From: Archaeoglobus sp. JdFR-24
GTDB taxonomy: Archaea; Halobacteriota; Archaeoglobi; Archaeoglobales; Archaeoglobaceae
DNA length: 64,000 bases
NCBI GenBank assembly: GCA_002011215.1
Contig: MTML01000064.1
Location: 62,001-126,000 of the forward strand
Reading direction: 5' to 3'
The translations under genes were made by a program, and so were the position numbers. This document shows, in pieces, positions 1 through 8,240 of this stretch. Numbering within the stretch: the first letter of the stretch is position 1; each line of letters opens with the position of its first letter. The notes under the pieces were generated by a model. That model was not told the DNA's origin, did no database searches, and was given only the letters and a program-made list of their open reading frames with translations.

Positions 1-50
1 TAATAACCACGTAAAAAAGTAGGTAAAAAATACCCCAATCAAGTAAAAAA

Positions 51-353
51 TCAAACATCAAAATTCAGGTTTTCAAGTTCCTGAAGTTCATTCAACATGC
101 TTTCAATTTCATTTATGTCGTTTATAAGTTCTGTCAGTTCCTGTTCCTCCTGAGTTTCATTCTGAACCTGATTTTCCTGAACGTCTCCAGATGTTTTCTC
201 ATTAACAGGTTCATCAGATGTTTTAGTAGTAGAAGTGTGTGTTTCAGTGGGTGTTTGAATTGATTGCTGTGATTCCAGGTCTTTCTTTGCTGTACACCCA
301 AGTACCAGAAGGGCCATTAAAATAAAGACTATTATTTTTTTAACATTTTTCAT
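51..353 (-). CDS. Small secreted lipoprotein
   Basis: A protein of about 100 residues with a textbook lipoprotein signal: basic n-region, hydrophobic stretch FILMALLVL and lipobox LVLGC, so it is probably lipid-anchored on the outside of the membrane. The rest is a polar Thr/Ser/Gln/Glu linker followed by a short acidic helix rich in Leu and Glu near the C-terminus. No enzymatic motif is seen. Three in-frame ATGs (positions 353, 368, 383) each have their own GGAGGT-type site 6 or more nt upstream; I chose the innermost because it gives the usual signal length. It lies about 85 nt downstream of the secreted coiled-coil gene on the same strand, so the two are probably co-transcribed and may act together at the cell surface. 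Function unknown. Confidence 0.75.
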   Translation of the reverse strand: MKNVKKIIVFILMALLVLGCTAKKDLESQQSIQTPTETHTSTTKTSDEPVNEKTSGDVQENQVQNETQEEQELTELINDINEIESMLNELQELENLNFDV

Positions 354-395
354 AGATTTCACCTCCATAGATTTCACCTCCATAGAGTTCATCTC
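351..395 (-). repeat. Triplicated 15-bp ribosome-site/start-codon unit
   Basis: Three tandem 15-bp units on the minus strand, two identical and one with two mismatches. Each unit carries an ATG, and the two perfect copies carry GGAGGTG, so every copy supplies a Shine-Dalgarno site for the next ATG with a 6-nt spacer. Because the unit is a multiple of three, all starts stay in frame with the lipoprotein and only lengthen its N-terminus (repeated MEVKS). Confidence 0.85.
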
Positions 396-438
396 CTACC
401 TCCTGATAGCATTAGTCAACATTCTTACCACAGCCTCA

Positions 439-1626
439 TTATATTCCAATCTCCAAAGTCTCATTTCCTGAATATTGGATTGCTGCGCTCATCTCTTCCT
501 CAGGTAACTTCTTTACTCTGTAAATTCCCTCACCATCAAGAAACACTGTGCCTTTTCCTTTCGCAAACAACCTTATGTTCTCACCAGTTATCTCAACAGT
601 AATTCCCTCTCCTCTGACGACTACTTTTCCATCACCCTGAATTGTAACAACTCCCCCTTCAACGATCTTGCTACCATATCCAGTAACACTTACAACCGCA
701 TCTTCGGGTGAGACTTTCAGTGTTCCATTACCTCTTACAGTCACAATAGCACTTCCCTTAAATTTTGCAGTTCCGTTTCCTGAGACCCATATCTCACCCG
801 TTTCATTTCCGAAGAAAATCTGGCCTTTTCCTACTTTCATTGACTTAACCTTATATATGAATTCTTTTATGTCACCAAAAGCCATTTTAACAAATTTTGT
901 AGCTTCCCTCATGTATCTGTCAGCTTCCAAGAATTTACCCATATTCCCTGTATTCTTAGCCTCAGTATACTGTTGCATAGCAAGTTCAAGGTTTTCTTTG
1001 GCTTTTTCCAGGTTTTCGGAATAATCTACCAGCAACTCTTCAAGTTCGGTTGTGTCTTGTCCTATCTGACTGAGTGCTCCGATCCTTGCTTCAAGTCTAA
1101 ATTCTACCTGCTCAGCTCTCTGAATTACTTCCTTCAGTTGCATTCCAGCAATCTGACCAACCATGCTTCTTACACTTAATCTTACTTCCATCCATACCTG
1201 CTTCATTTCACGAGCATTTTCCCTGAGTTCCTCGGGTGACTGAGATCCATCTATTTTATCCACACACTCCCTGATCCTGACAATATAGCCATCAATTTCA
1301 TTAAGGAGTTTTTCCTTCTCAGTCTCGTTTATCTTAGATCTTTCCACAAATATCTTCAGCTTTTCAAGCCATCTCTGAGATGTTTCCCCACCAGTATGCA
1401 GATACTTCTTTGCATTCTGGAAACCCACCTTGTCTCTTAGATTGAACTTGCCCTTAGCTTTTTTATATTTCTCAAGAGCTTCTTTGTAATTTTCTTTTGC
1501 ATCCTCATATTTATCCTTAGCATTCTCAATTTTATCAAATGGTGGCTGTGCTGCAACAACCCCTGCCAGTCCGATCAGGATTCCAATTATTGTAACTGCA
1601 AACAGAATGTTCATTTTTGATACCAT
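439..1626 (-). CDS. Secreted protein: coiled coil plus Gly-rich beta-repeat domain
   Basis: About 395 residues. A Sec-type signal or anchor (ILFAVTIIGILIGLAG, then VVAAQPP) is followed by Lys/Glu-rich helices with coiled-coil character to about residue 265, then about 110 residues in which GxG motifs recur roughly every ten residues between valine-rich strands (VSGNGT, VRGNGT, VTGYGS, IQGDGK, VRGEGI, AKGKGT, LDGEG). This resembles a small beta-helix or adhesin-like fold. Several N-x-T sequons (NET, NGT) suit archaeal N-glycosylation. Start at 1626 has GAGGTG six nt upstream; ATG at 1632 and GTG at 1635 are alternatives. A cell-envelope or S-layer-associated role is inference; no family name is certain. 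Confidence 0.8.
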   Translation of the reverse strand: MVSKMNILFAVTIIGILIGLAGVVAAQPPFDKIENAKDKYEDAKENYKEALEKYKKAKGKFNLRDKVGFQNAKKYLHTGGETSQRWLEKLKIFVERSKINETEKEKLLNEIDGYIVRIRECVDKIDGSQSPEELRENAREMKQVWMEVRLSVRSMVGQIAGMQLKEVIQRAEQVEFRLEARIGALSQIGQDTTELEELLVDYSENLEKAKENLELAMQQYTEAKNTGNMGKFLEADRYMREATKFVKMAFGDIKEFIYKVKSMKVGKGQIFFGNETGEIWVSGNGTAKFKGSAIVTVRGNGTLKVSPEDAVVSVTGYGSKIVEGGVVTIQGDGKVVVRGEGITVEITGENIRLFAKGKGTVFLDGEGIYRVKKLPEEEMSAAIQYSGNETLEIGI

Positions 1627-1697
1627 TTTCATCACCTCAATTACCTCTTTGGTTTTTTAATTTTTAAAGATACTTTTAATGATGATGAGGTGTAAAG

Positions 1698-1832
1698 ATG
1701 TGTGCAAAAACACCAATGTTCATTAATTCTTCAAAAAGCTTTATAAATGTTTATACCATTTCAAATACCCTTCTGGACTTGAGCTGTAACTCAATGAATG
1801 CAGAGCAGCAAATCTCCAGAAGTGATCGATAA
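1698..1832 (+). CDS. Possible 44-residue ORF
   Basis: A short open frame in the gap between two minus-strand genes. GAGGTG lies 5 nt before its ATG, exactly the spacing used by internal genes of this genome. The translation is polar, Ser/Asn-rich, with two Cys and no recognised motif. Composition gives no clear coding signal, so the ribosome site is the only support. Confidence 0.25.
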   Translation: MCAKTPMFINSSKSFINVYTISNTLLDLSCNSMNAEQQISRSDR

Positions 1833-1901
1833 GGAAGTAATAAACACTCATATTTACAGCCGGGATTGATCTCAATACCGACCAAAACAAATACAGTTTT
1901 G

Positions 1902-2582
1902 CTAATCTACTATGTCTGCTCCTTCAAGCATCAAACCAGTAAGGTTCTCAATAAATTTTCCATTGTCCGCGATCCTCATAGGTTCATTGGAAAAAATATC
2001 GCATGCAAAAACTATAAGATTATCTTTCCGTATGGATATACAAACATCTCTACCAGCTCTTGTGATTAGCTCACCCAGAAGAGCTTTTGTAGATCGGTTA
2101 CCATTAAGAACCACCTCCCACCCTTTTCCACAGATGTTAAATGGTTCAAAAGCCGCTATTCTATCCACCTCCTCGAAATAGGCAGGCTTTGATTTCATTG
2201 ATGCTGAAGATAGTATTATTTTCCTGATATCCCCAGCATTTTTTTCTTCATCAACCACCTCTAAATAATCCTCGAGAAAAACCCCATGACTGTTAAGCCA
2301 GTGTTTTCCTTTTTTCGACTTTGCAACAAGAGATCTACCATCAGGTTTTATGAACATTACTTTCATTTTGGATAGGCTTGAAACTGCCGGAACTTCCACC
2401 TCTGAAGGTTCTTTTAATAGGAAGAAAAGATCATATTTAAAGCCAATATTGCTGACCCAGGATAAATCAGAACTTAACTGTGATACAAAGTCCACTTCAA
2501 AATCGATCGATAGTAAAAGTTCATTGAGTTCTCTATACTTATACTCCTGTTCTTCTGTAATGATGAGTGCACTAAAATTCAT
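1902..2582 (-). CDS. Uncharacterised protein with Rossmann-like start
   Basis: About 226 residues, not recognised. It opens with a hydrophobic strand (SALIITEEQ) and alternates predicted strands and helices; the C-terminal part (LIVFACDIFSNEP then a helix) recalls glutamine-amidotransferase-like or ThuA-like folds, but I see no catalytic Cys-His-Glu triad and make no functional claim. Start chosen at 2582: a TATA-like element at about 2600-2612 would place transcription start at or next to this ATG (leaderless), while the longer frame from 2630 would contain the promoter inside the gene. It is followed by a 266-nt gap and preceded on the same strand by the CARF-like regulator. Confidence 0.65.
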   Translation of the reverse strand: MNFSALIITEEQEYKYRELNELLLSIDFEVDFVSQLSSDLSWVSNIGFKYDLFFLLKEPSEVEVPAVSSLSKMKVMFIKPDGRSLVAKSKKGKHWLNSHGVFLEDYLEVVDEEKNAGDIRKIILSSASMKSKPAYFEEVDRIAAFEPFNICGKGWEVVLNGNRSTKALLGELITRAGRDVCISIRKDNLIVFACDIFSNEPMRIADNGKFIENLTGLMLEGADIVD

Positions 2583-2698
2583 GAAAAACTGAATTCCAAA
2601 TAAATATAAAAAGGTTTGTTTATTCTCCAACCATCAAACATTTCTGCACAAAAATATAAAAAAACTAAAAAAGTTCAGAGATTTTCAGAATCTTTAGA

Positions 2699-3400
2699 CT
2701 ATTCTCCCATTAGAGCATATGCTTTACCAAGTTCTGTAAGCATTATTTTAACATTTTTGCCTTCTCTTTTCATCATTATCAGGCCATCTTCCTCCAGACC
2801 TTTCAGGTGATAGCTCATTCTAGCTCTCTGAGCCATATATTTCTTCTGATCACCTGTCCTACCCTCAAGAAGCTCAATCAATCTGTTAATCGATTCGACT
2901 TCATCTCCCTGTTCCTGGATGAGCTTCACTATCACCAGTTTATCGTTGCTTATCTTCTTCAGTGGAGGAATTGGTACTTCTACCACTCTCTCAATCCCTA
3001 CTTCTTCCCCATTTTCGAACTTAGGCAGTGCAATGTATATCCTACTTCCGGAGAGCTGTGCTGCAATATAACATGATATTACTGTTGCCCTTGGAGCGTC
3101 TGATGCGTTGATGAGAACTTCATTGCCCTCAGTTAGCTCACGCTTGATTGCTTTCAGAACTTCCAGGGCTGCAGAATAAACATTCAGCCTATCAATATAA
3201 ATTCGCTCAACCTCAATCAGCACTTTAAGGGTTTTTTCTATATCCTCAGCGTTGTTGTATATCTCCTGTTCACCACTCAGAGTCTTATCCTCCCCGAGGA
3301 CCAGATATACTTTCTGTATTGGATATCCGCTTATTCTTATGCTATCAAGTAATCTTTCTCTTTTGACTCCAACTGGCATTATATGGACTACTTTACTCAT
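2699..3400 (-). CDS. CARF-like domain winged-helix transcription regulator (DUF6293/HFX_2341-like)
   Basis: A 233-residue protein. Residues 1-130 form an alpha/beta domain starting with the strand VVHIMPVGV and containing the segment VLINASDAPRAT, as in CARF-type ligand-binding domains of the Csa3/HFX_2341 kind. Residues about 145-233 form a winged helix (MSYHLKGLEEDGLI, then a beta wing KREGKNVKIM). In related proteins the CARF part senses a cyclic nucleotide or other nucleotide and the winged helix binds DNA. No CRISPR array or cas gene is present in the window. An inverted repeat around its own TATA region (3414-3445) suggests autoregulation. Target genes are unknown. Confidence 0.7.
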   Translation of the reverse strand: MSKVVHIMPVGVKRERLLDSIRISGYPIQKVYLVLGEDKTLSGEQEIYNNAEDIEKTLKVLIEVERIYIDRLNVYSAALEVLKAIKRELTEGNEVLINASDAPRATVISCYIAAQLSGSRIYIALPKFENGEEVGIERVVEVPIPPLKKISNDKLVIVKLIQEQGDEVESINRLIELLEGRTGDQKKYMAQRARMSYHLKGLEEDGLIMMKREGKNVKIMLTELGKAYALMGE

Positions 3401-3413
3401 AGTAGTGAGTTAT

Positions 3414-3445
3414 CCTAATAGTTAATAAATTTTTCTATTATTAGG
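3414..3445. promoter_or_regulatory. Inverted repeat flanking the regulator's TATA region
   Basis: CCTAATA (3414-3420) and TATTAGG (3439-3445) are perfect inverted copies separated by 18 nt of A/T that contain the minus-strand TATA-like sequence. Position -14 to -45 from the start codon fits an autorepressor operator. The role is inference. Confidence 0.45.
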
Positions 3446-3683
3446 GATATCATAACCAAGATCAAATAAAACAATCTTAAAAGACAAAACTTACTATTTT
3501 ATTACCAGATAATTAAGAAGACACATTACCCCAAAGTTTTCTGACGAGTTTATATGTTACCAGTATATTAATTTTTCTTTTCTTTTGAGAATTTCTCAAA
3601 ACATTGAAAAAATCTAAATACAATACTATATAAAATCTTGAATTCTAATTTATTATGTATTATTTGAATTACCTGAAAAGATA

Positions 3684-3693
3684 AGATTTAAAA
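3684..3693 (+). promoter_or_regulatory. TATA-like element of the acyP operon
   Basis: GATTTAAAAT centred about 30 nt before the acyP ATG. There is no Shine-Dalgarno site at that ATG, so the operon message is probably leaderless. Confidence 0.5.
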
Positions 3694-3717
3694 TCCCTGA
3701 AACGAAAAACTGACAGA

Positions 3718-3990
3718 ATGATCAGAATGGAAATTTACGTGAGTGGAGTTGTTCAGGGAGTGGGTTTCAGATATTTCACAAGAAGGATCGCAAAGGAGTT
3801 GGGATTGAAGGGTTTAGTGAAAAACTTACCTGATGGGAGAGTTTTTATTGCTGTCGAGGGAAAGAGAGAGCAGATTGAAAAATTCTTATCCGGAATAAGA
3901 AGGGGTCCAAGAAGCGCAATAGTCAAAAATGTCGAGGTAACTCAGACTGAAGCCACAGGTGAGTTTGAAGATTTCACGATAGCTTATTGA
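3718..3990 (+). CDS. acyP: Acylphosphatase
   Basis: A 90-residue acylphosphatase, which hydrolyses acyl phosphates such as carbamoyl phosphate and 1,3-bisphosphoglycerate in the cytoplasm. The family signature is complete: VSGVVQGVGFRYF with the catalytic Arg in GFRYF, and the second motif GLVKNLPDGRVF with its Asn. Length is normal. The start at 3718 fits a leaderless message (TATA-like element at 3684-3693); an in-frame ATG at 3727 is the alternative. It is the first gene of a tight unit with hisF (9-nt gap), a MazG-like gene and nicotinate phosphoribosyltransferase. Confidence 0.93.
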   Translation: MIRMEIYVSGVVQGVGFRYFTRRIAKELGLKGLVKNLPDGRVFIAVEGKREQIEKFLSGIRRGPRSAIVKNVEVTQTEATGEFEDFTIAY

Positions 3991-3999
3991 GGTAGAATT

Positions 4000-4815
4000 A
4001 TGCTCGCTAAAAGGATAATCCCCTGCCTTGATGTAACTCTAAACGAGGAGGGTGCGACAGTTGTTAAGGGAATCGAATTTGTGAACCTTAGAGAGGCAGG
4101 GGATCCTGTTGAACTCGCGAAGAGATATGATGTTGAGGGTGCTGACGAACTCGTTTTTTTAGACATCACAGCATCACCACATGGAAGAAATACCATGATT
4201 GATGTGGTCGAAAGGACAGCTGACCAGGTATTCATACCTCTGACAGTAGGAGGTGGCATAAAAGATATCGAAGATATAAGTTCCCTTCTCTCTGCAGGAG
4301 CAGATAAAGTGTCCATCAACACTTCAGCCGTAAAAAATCCGGAATTTATAAGGGAGGCTTCTGAAATATTTGGAAGCCAGTGTATTGTGGTTGCTATCGA
4401 TTGCAGAAGGAACTTTGAACTCGAGAGGGGGGAGAATTTCGTTACACTTGAAGATGGAAAGAGAGCTTGGTATGAAGTGGTAATTTATGGTGGCAGAACA
4501 CCAACAGGCATTGATGCAGTTTCATGGGCTAAAAGAGTAGAGGAGTTGGGTGCAGGTGAGATATTGCTGACAAGCATGAACAGGGACGGGACAAAGGATG
4601 GGTTTGACATTCCCATCACGCGAAAAATCTCTGAAGAGGTAGGAATACCTGTGATTGCTTCCGGTGGGGCGGGAACTCATGAACATTTTTTTGAGGGTTT
4701 TGTGATCGGTAAAGCCGATGCATGTCTTGCAGCAAGCATATTCCATTATCGAGAGATTTCTATAAAAAGCATTAAAGAATATCTCAGAGAAAAAGGGATT
4801 AAGGTGAGAATTTAA
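4000..4815 (+). CDS. hisF: Imidazole glycerol phosphate synthase cyclase subunit
   Basis: A 271-residue (beta/alpha)8 barrel. With HisH it converts PRFAR and ammonia into imidazole glycerol phosphate and AICAR in histidine biosynthesis. Seen: N-terminal RIIPCLDV with the catalytic Asp, the phosphate loop VGGGIKD, the second catalytic Asp in [13 protein letters not shown], and the C-terminal phosphate motif IASGGAG. Start 4000 has GAGGTAG a few nt upstream. hisH is not adjacent; hisI lies at the far right edge of this window, so histidine genes are scattered. Second gene of the acyP operon. Confidence 0.97.
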   Translation: MLAKRIIPCLDVTLNEEGATVVKGIEFVNLREAGDPVELAKRYDVEGADELVFLDITASPHGRNTMIDVVERTADQVFIPLTVGGGIKDIEDISSLLSAGADKVSINTSAVKNPEFIREASEIFGSQCIVVAIDCRRNFELERGENFVTLEDGKRAWYEVVIYGGRTPTGIDAVSWAKRVEELGAGEILLTSMNRDGTKDGFDIPITRKISEEVGIPVIASGGAGTHEHFFEGFVIGKADACLAASIFHYREISIKSIKEYLREKGIKVRI

Positions 4816-4834
4816 AAGGATACAGGGTGTTTTC

Positions 4835-5125
4835 ATGGAAATAAAGGAATTCCAGAAAATGATAGAGAACATCTATATTGAAAGAGATAGAGCGAGGGGA
4901 AAAGATAAGACGATGTTGTGGATAGTCGAGGAGGTTGGGGAGTTATCAGAAGCGGTTAGAAAGGGAGATATCCCGAGTATAAAAGAAGAAATGGCAGATC
5001 TCTTCGCCTGGCTTGTTTCTCTCGCCAACCTGTATGGAATAGATCTCGAAGACGAAGTTTTGAAAAAATACCCAGGGTTCTGTCTCAGATGTGGCAGAAA
5101 AGTTTGTGAGTGTGAGACTCTTTGA
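4835..5125 (+). CDS. MazG-like nucleotide pyrophosphohydrolase with Cys-rich tail
   Basis: A 96-residue protein of the all-alpha NTP pyrophosphatase superfamily, which removes pyrophosphate from NTPs, often non-canonical ones. The metal-binding EExxE and ExxxD pattern is visible in VEEVGELSEA and EEMADLFAW. Unusual for the family is a C-terminal Cys cluster, CLRCGRKVCEC, that could hold a zinc ion. It sits 19 nt after hisF; members of this superfamily include the HisE phosphoribosyl-ATP pyrophosphohydrolase, so a link to histidine synthesis is thinkable, but this sequence looks more like MazG than HisE. Confidence 0.8.
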   Translation: MEIKEFQKMIENIYIERDRARGKDKTMLWIVEEVGELSEAVRKGDIPSIKEEMADLFAWLVSLANLYGIDLEDEVLKKYPGFCLRCGRKVCECETL

Positions 5126-5145
5126 GATTTGAGGGGTGTAAGATT

Positions 5146-6291
5146 ATGGGATTCTTAATTGTCAATGAAGAGGACATAAAAAGTGGAATCACAACCGATA
5201 AATACTTTATCTGGACGGAAAAGGTTCTTAGTGAGAAAAAAGTTAATCCTGTTGTAGTTGCAGAAATTACAACATCTAAATGGGGAGTTTTTTCAGGATT
5301 AAATGATGTTCTAAACCTTATGGAGGGTATTCCAGTTGATATTTATTCAATTCCTGAAGGTTGCATTTTTTTCCCACAGGAACCAGTGATGACTATCGTC
5401 GGAAGGTATCTTGACTTTGCAAGGTATGAAACTCCCATACTCGGTTTTATCTGCCATGCAAGTGGTGTTGCAACTCAAGCGTTCAAATCAAAACTCGCAG
5501 CAGGGGATAAAAAGATATATTCATTCGGAACAAGAAGACAGCATCCAGCTCTTGCTGCCACTATAGAAAGAGCCGCATATATCGGCGGTGTGGATGGAAT
5601 GAGCAACTATGCTGTGGAAAAATACTTGGGACTGGATAGCATTGGAACGATGCCCCATGCACTGATTATATCGATGGGTGGTCAACTGGAAGCGTGGAAA
5701 GCGTTTGATGAGGTTGTGGATCAAAGTGTGCCTAGAACCTACCTGATAGACACGTATTTTGATGAGAAAACTGAAGCTGTGCTGGTTGCAGAGAACCTCA
5801 AAAGGATTGATGGGGTGAGACTTGACACTCCAAGCACGAGGAGGGGGAATTTCAGGAAAATTATCGAGGAGGTAAGATGGGAGCTAAATATTCGAGGAAA
5901 AGAAGATGTAAAAATTGTTGTGAGCGGTGGTTTGAGTATTGAGGACATTATCAATCTCAGAGATCTTGTTGACGCTTTTGGAGTTGGAACGATGATTGCT
6001 GGTGCCCATCCTATTGATTTCGCTCTCGACATAGTTGAGATAGAAGGCAAATTCGTTGCAAAAAGAGGAAAAAGAGGTGGGAAGAAGCAAGTTTATAGAG
6101 ACTGGAAAAAACTGGAGGATGAGGTGAGACTCTTCAACGCTCCACCTCCTGAAAACAAAGAACCATTATTGAGAAAATATATTGAGAAGGGGAAGATATT
6201 AATGGAATCTGATCTTTCACAGGCCAGAAAGCTTGCCATTTCCCAGCTTAAAACAATCAGGAACTCAAGTATTGAAGATAAGTTTATTTAA
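5146..6291 (+). CDS. Nicotinate phosphoribosyltransferase
   Basis: About 381 residues. Family role: nicotinate plus PRPP (with ATP) to nicotinate mononucleotide in NAD salvage. Seen: the conserved histidine region FGTRRQHPA, the Gly-rich phosphate region VVSGGLSIEDI and FGVGTMIA near the C-terminal part of the barrel. Start placed at ATG 5146 because GAGGGGTG lies 7 nt upstream; the frame is open from a TTG at 5122 that would overlap the MazG-like gene. Last gene of the acyP-hisF-mazG unit. Archaeal homologues are often labelled only as nicotinate phosphoribosyltransferase family, so the exact base specificity is inferred. Confidence 0.88.
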   Translation: MGFLIVNEEDIKSGITTDKYFIWTEKVLSEKKVNPVVVAEITTSKWGVFSGLNDVLNLMEGIPVDIYSIPEGCIFFPQEPVMTIVGRYLDFARYETPILGFICHASGVATQAFKSKLAAGDKKIYSFGTRRQHPALAATIERAAYIGGVDGMSNYAVEKYLGLDSIGTMPHALIISMGGQLEAWKAFDEVVDQSVPRTYLIDTYFDEKTEAVLVAENLKRIDGVRLDTPSTRRGNFRKIIEEVRWELNIRGKEDVKIVVSGGLSIEDIINLRDLVDAFGVGTMIAGAHPIDFALDIVEIEGKFVAKRGKRGGKKQVYRDWKKLEDEVRLFNAPPPENKEPLLRKYIEKGKILMESDLSQARKLAISQLKTIRNSSIEDKFI

Positions 6292-6473
6292 AACTGTTTA
6301 AAATTATTCTCTATCTATCTTATATTTAGTTCTAATCTATTATCCTAAATTATTTTTATGTCAGCTTTTAAAATTGTTTACTATCATTTTCAATTTGGTT
6401 GTTATTCTCTTGGAAAAATGAAAAAATTTATATTTGATTTAATTTTATCAACATTACCTCAATATCAATACAG

Positions 6474-6854
6474 ATGCAGGTGGTTGAGATGAATAAAGAT
6501 TTTATGGATTGGTGTTTGAATGAGCTGAAAAATGATTCAATTCTAAAAGGAATTATTGGAATCAATTCATCTGAGATCGAAATATATTTCAAACTCATAT
6601 ATTATCCAATGACAGTTGAAGAGATTGCATGCTGTCTTGGAATGGAAAGGAGCTCAGTCTACAAATGTATCAACAACCTTTATCGAAAAGGGATCGTAAA
6701 GCGAGAAAAAATTTCAAAGTTTAACGGAGGTGGATACAGATACGTCTATTTCTCAATAAACCCCTCAGATTTAAAGACAATTGTAAAGAGACGTCTTGAT
6801 TACTGGATAAACATCATCGAGAGTGTGAACGGAGAGCGATTTGAAGACCATTAG
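6474..6854 (+). CDS. TrmB-like winged-helix regulator
   Basis: A 126-residue protein consisting of one helix-turn-helix domain. The segment PMTVEEIACCLGMERSSVYK is a clear HTH with the recognition helix RSSVYKCINNLY, followed by a wing (GGYRYVYFSI), as in TrmB and ArsR-type archaeal regulators; there is no sugar-binding domain. Start 6474 lies about 31 nt after an AT-rich TATA-like stretch; ATG at 6489 with AGGTGG 5 nt upstream is equally possible. The small gene at 6885 follows within 31 nt. Ligand and targets unknown. Confidence 0.75.
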   Translation: MQVVEMNKDFMDWCLNELKNDSILKGIIGINSSEIEIYFKLIYYPMTVEEIACCLGMERSSVYKCINNLYRKGIVKREKISKFNGGGYRYVYFSINPSDLKTIVKRRLDYWINIIESVNGERFEDH

Positions 6855-6884
6855 ATTTTTATCCTGCCGAGACTAAAACGAGAC

Positions 6885-7115
6885 ATGGAGATTAAAGCCA
6901 AGCTCATTGAAGACCTGGGTAAAATGTTCGAAGAATTTCTCAAAATTGAGAACATTACCTATGAAAGAATTAGATGGGAACTTGATAACTTCGTTTACCC
7001 ATATATCGGATCATATCTTGCAAATGGGACTCTAACAAAGGAAGAAGGAATAGAGATATTTCATTTCTGCGAGATAAAACTGAGAGAGATTAAAGAGAGG
7101 TTTGAAGGTATCTGA
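6885..7115 (+). CDS. Small uncharacterised helical protein
   Basis: A 76-residue acidic, Glu/Ile-rich protein predicted all-helical (EDLGKMFEEFLKIENI, KEEGIEIFHFCEIKLREI). Not recognised. It follows the TrmB-like regulator by 31 nt on the same strand and may be co-transcribed. The reading frame, length and lack of competing frames make it a likely real gene. Confidence 0.55.
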   Translation: MEIKAKLIEDLGKMFEEFLKIENITYERIRWELDNFVYPYIGSYLANGTLTKEEGIEIFHFCEIKLREIKERFEGI

Positions 7116-7126
7116 GATACAAGTTA

Positions 7127-8239
7127 TCAATTTTGTTTAATGTCTCTAATTGCACTCTCAATTTCACTTAATGGAGCGTTAGTCTTAAATGAGGTCCCTG
7201 AAAATCTGGTTTTGGATGCATCAAAGCCCAGTTCCTTTAAAGTGACGAGAAGTGAATTCAATTGTGGTGGAGATAAACACAGTTTTCGCGAGAGGTAATG
7301 CAAATCATAAAAGAATGGGATTGATAATTCACAAGATATCCTATCTATTAAAGACTTTACATGTTTTTCAGGATTTCTGCTCAGTATCTCAGAAATTATT
7401 TGCTCATCATGGAGATCTCCCAGCCACAACGGCCCCATCATCTTCATTTTTTTCCCACATTCGCACATTTCGATCGCGCCTTCTCCAACAGGAACCCAGT
7501 ATCTCCTCAAACATTCAAAACAGTGAAAAAGATATCCATAATTTTTGTAAACTTTTTTGGCCGCATTTGGAGATCTCCTGAATTTAAGATGAACCCTATA
7601 GTAATGTTCTTTTGTATAGGCTACTATTACTTCAGGGGCTTTATCGTATTTTGTAGATTCCGAAACTATTTTTCCAATTAGCATCCTTAACCCGATTTCC
7701 GGATAATATTCAGTTTTAAGAGCAAATGATGCATATTTTCTCAAACCGGAATTCGGGGCTGATCCACAAAGAGCTGCTGTGTCTGTTGCAGTTACACTCA
7801 AATACTTTGGTCTAACACATGCTGAATCTATGAACTCTGCCGGAGAACCGAAGGGGTCCACATCAACATGTAGAAAGGGTTTTTCACGCATTAAAATGGA
7901 GGCGTCCATGTTAAATACCTGTGCGTTTAAACCATTGAGTCGGAGATTTTCTATGATATTCTCAACAGCTTTACGATTGATATCGTTAAAGAATGGATTG
8001 TAATCCGCCTCAAGTGCAGACCTGATTCCTCTAATTCCAGTTCCAGAAAGGGCATCCAGATAATCAACTTTTTTCCCTTCAATCTCCTTTATCTCTCCAA
8101 AAACGACCATGTCCACATCTCTGCAAAATTTCATCCGGGGATTGTAAAAAACATCACCCCTTATTTTTATCTTAGCTTTGCCCTCATTGATCATTTCAGA
8201 GCTTTTCGAGAGTCTTTCTAAGCTCTCTGGTCTTACCAT
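7127..8239 (-). CDS. trm1: tRNA (guanine(26)-N(2))-dimethyltransferase
   Basis: A 370-residue Trm1, which uses SAM to form N2,N2-dimethylguanosine at position 26 of tRNAs. Seen: N-terminal FYNPRMKFCRDV, the SAM loop DALSGTGIRGIR, the catalytic DVDPFGSPAEF, and the zinc-binding Cys set HCFECLRRYW with CECGKKM. Full length for an archaeal Trm1. Its ATG sits one nt after the stop of the THEP1 gene, with GGGGG upstream, so the two are one transcription unit. It ends 12 nt from the convergent small gene at 6885-7115. Confidence 0.97.
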   Translation of the reverse strand: MVRPESLERLSKSSEMINEGKAKIKIRGDVFYNPRMKFCRDVDMVVFGEIKEIEGKKVDYLDALSGTGIRGIRSALEADYNPFFNDINRKAVENIIENLRLNGLNAQVFNMDASILMREKPFLHVDVDPFGSPAEFIDSACVRPKYLSVTATDTAALCGSAPNSGLRKYASFALKTEYYPEIGLRMLIGKIVSESTKYDKAPEVIVAYTKEHYYRVHLKFRRSPNAAKKVYKNYGYLFHCFECLRRYWVPVGEGAIEMCECGKKMKMMGPLWLGDLHDEQIISEILSRNPEKHVKSLIDRISCELSIPFFYDLHYLSRKLCLSPPQLNSLLVTLKELGFDASKTRFSGTSFKTNAPLSEIESAIRDIKQN

Positions 8240-8240
8240 C

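Larger units (their letters stand above)
3401..3717. other. Divergent intergenic region of the CARF-like gene and acyP
   Basis: AT-rich, 317 nt, no ORF or RNA gene seen. It holds the inverted repeat next to the regulator gene (3414-3445), a strong TATA-like element CTATATAAA at 3626-3634, and a second TATA-like element at 3684-3693 in the right place for acyP. Confidence 0.6.

Noticed and set aside
668..1179. Plus-strand frames opposite the secreted coiled-coil gene
   Set aside because: Mirror frames of a well-supported minus-strand gene with signal peptide and repeat structure.
1785..1850. tRNA-like D-arm and CCA-anticodon-loop-like sequence (ACTCAATGAATGCAGAGCA, CTCCAGA)
   Set aside because: The anticodon stem does not pair, there is no GTTC T-arm and no acceptor stem; resemblance is probably chance.
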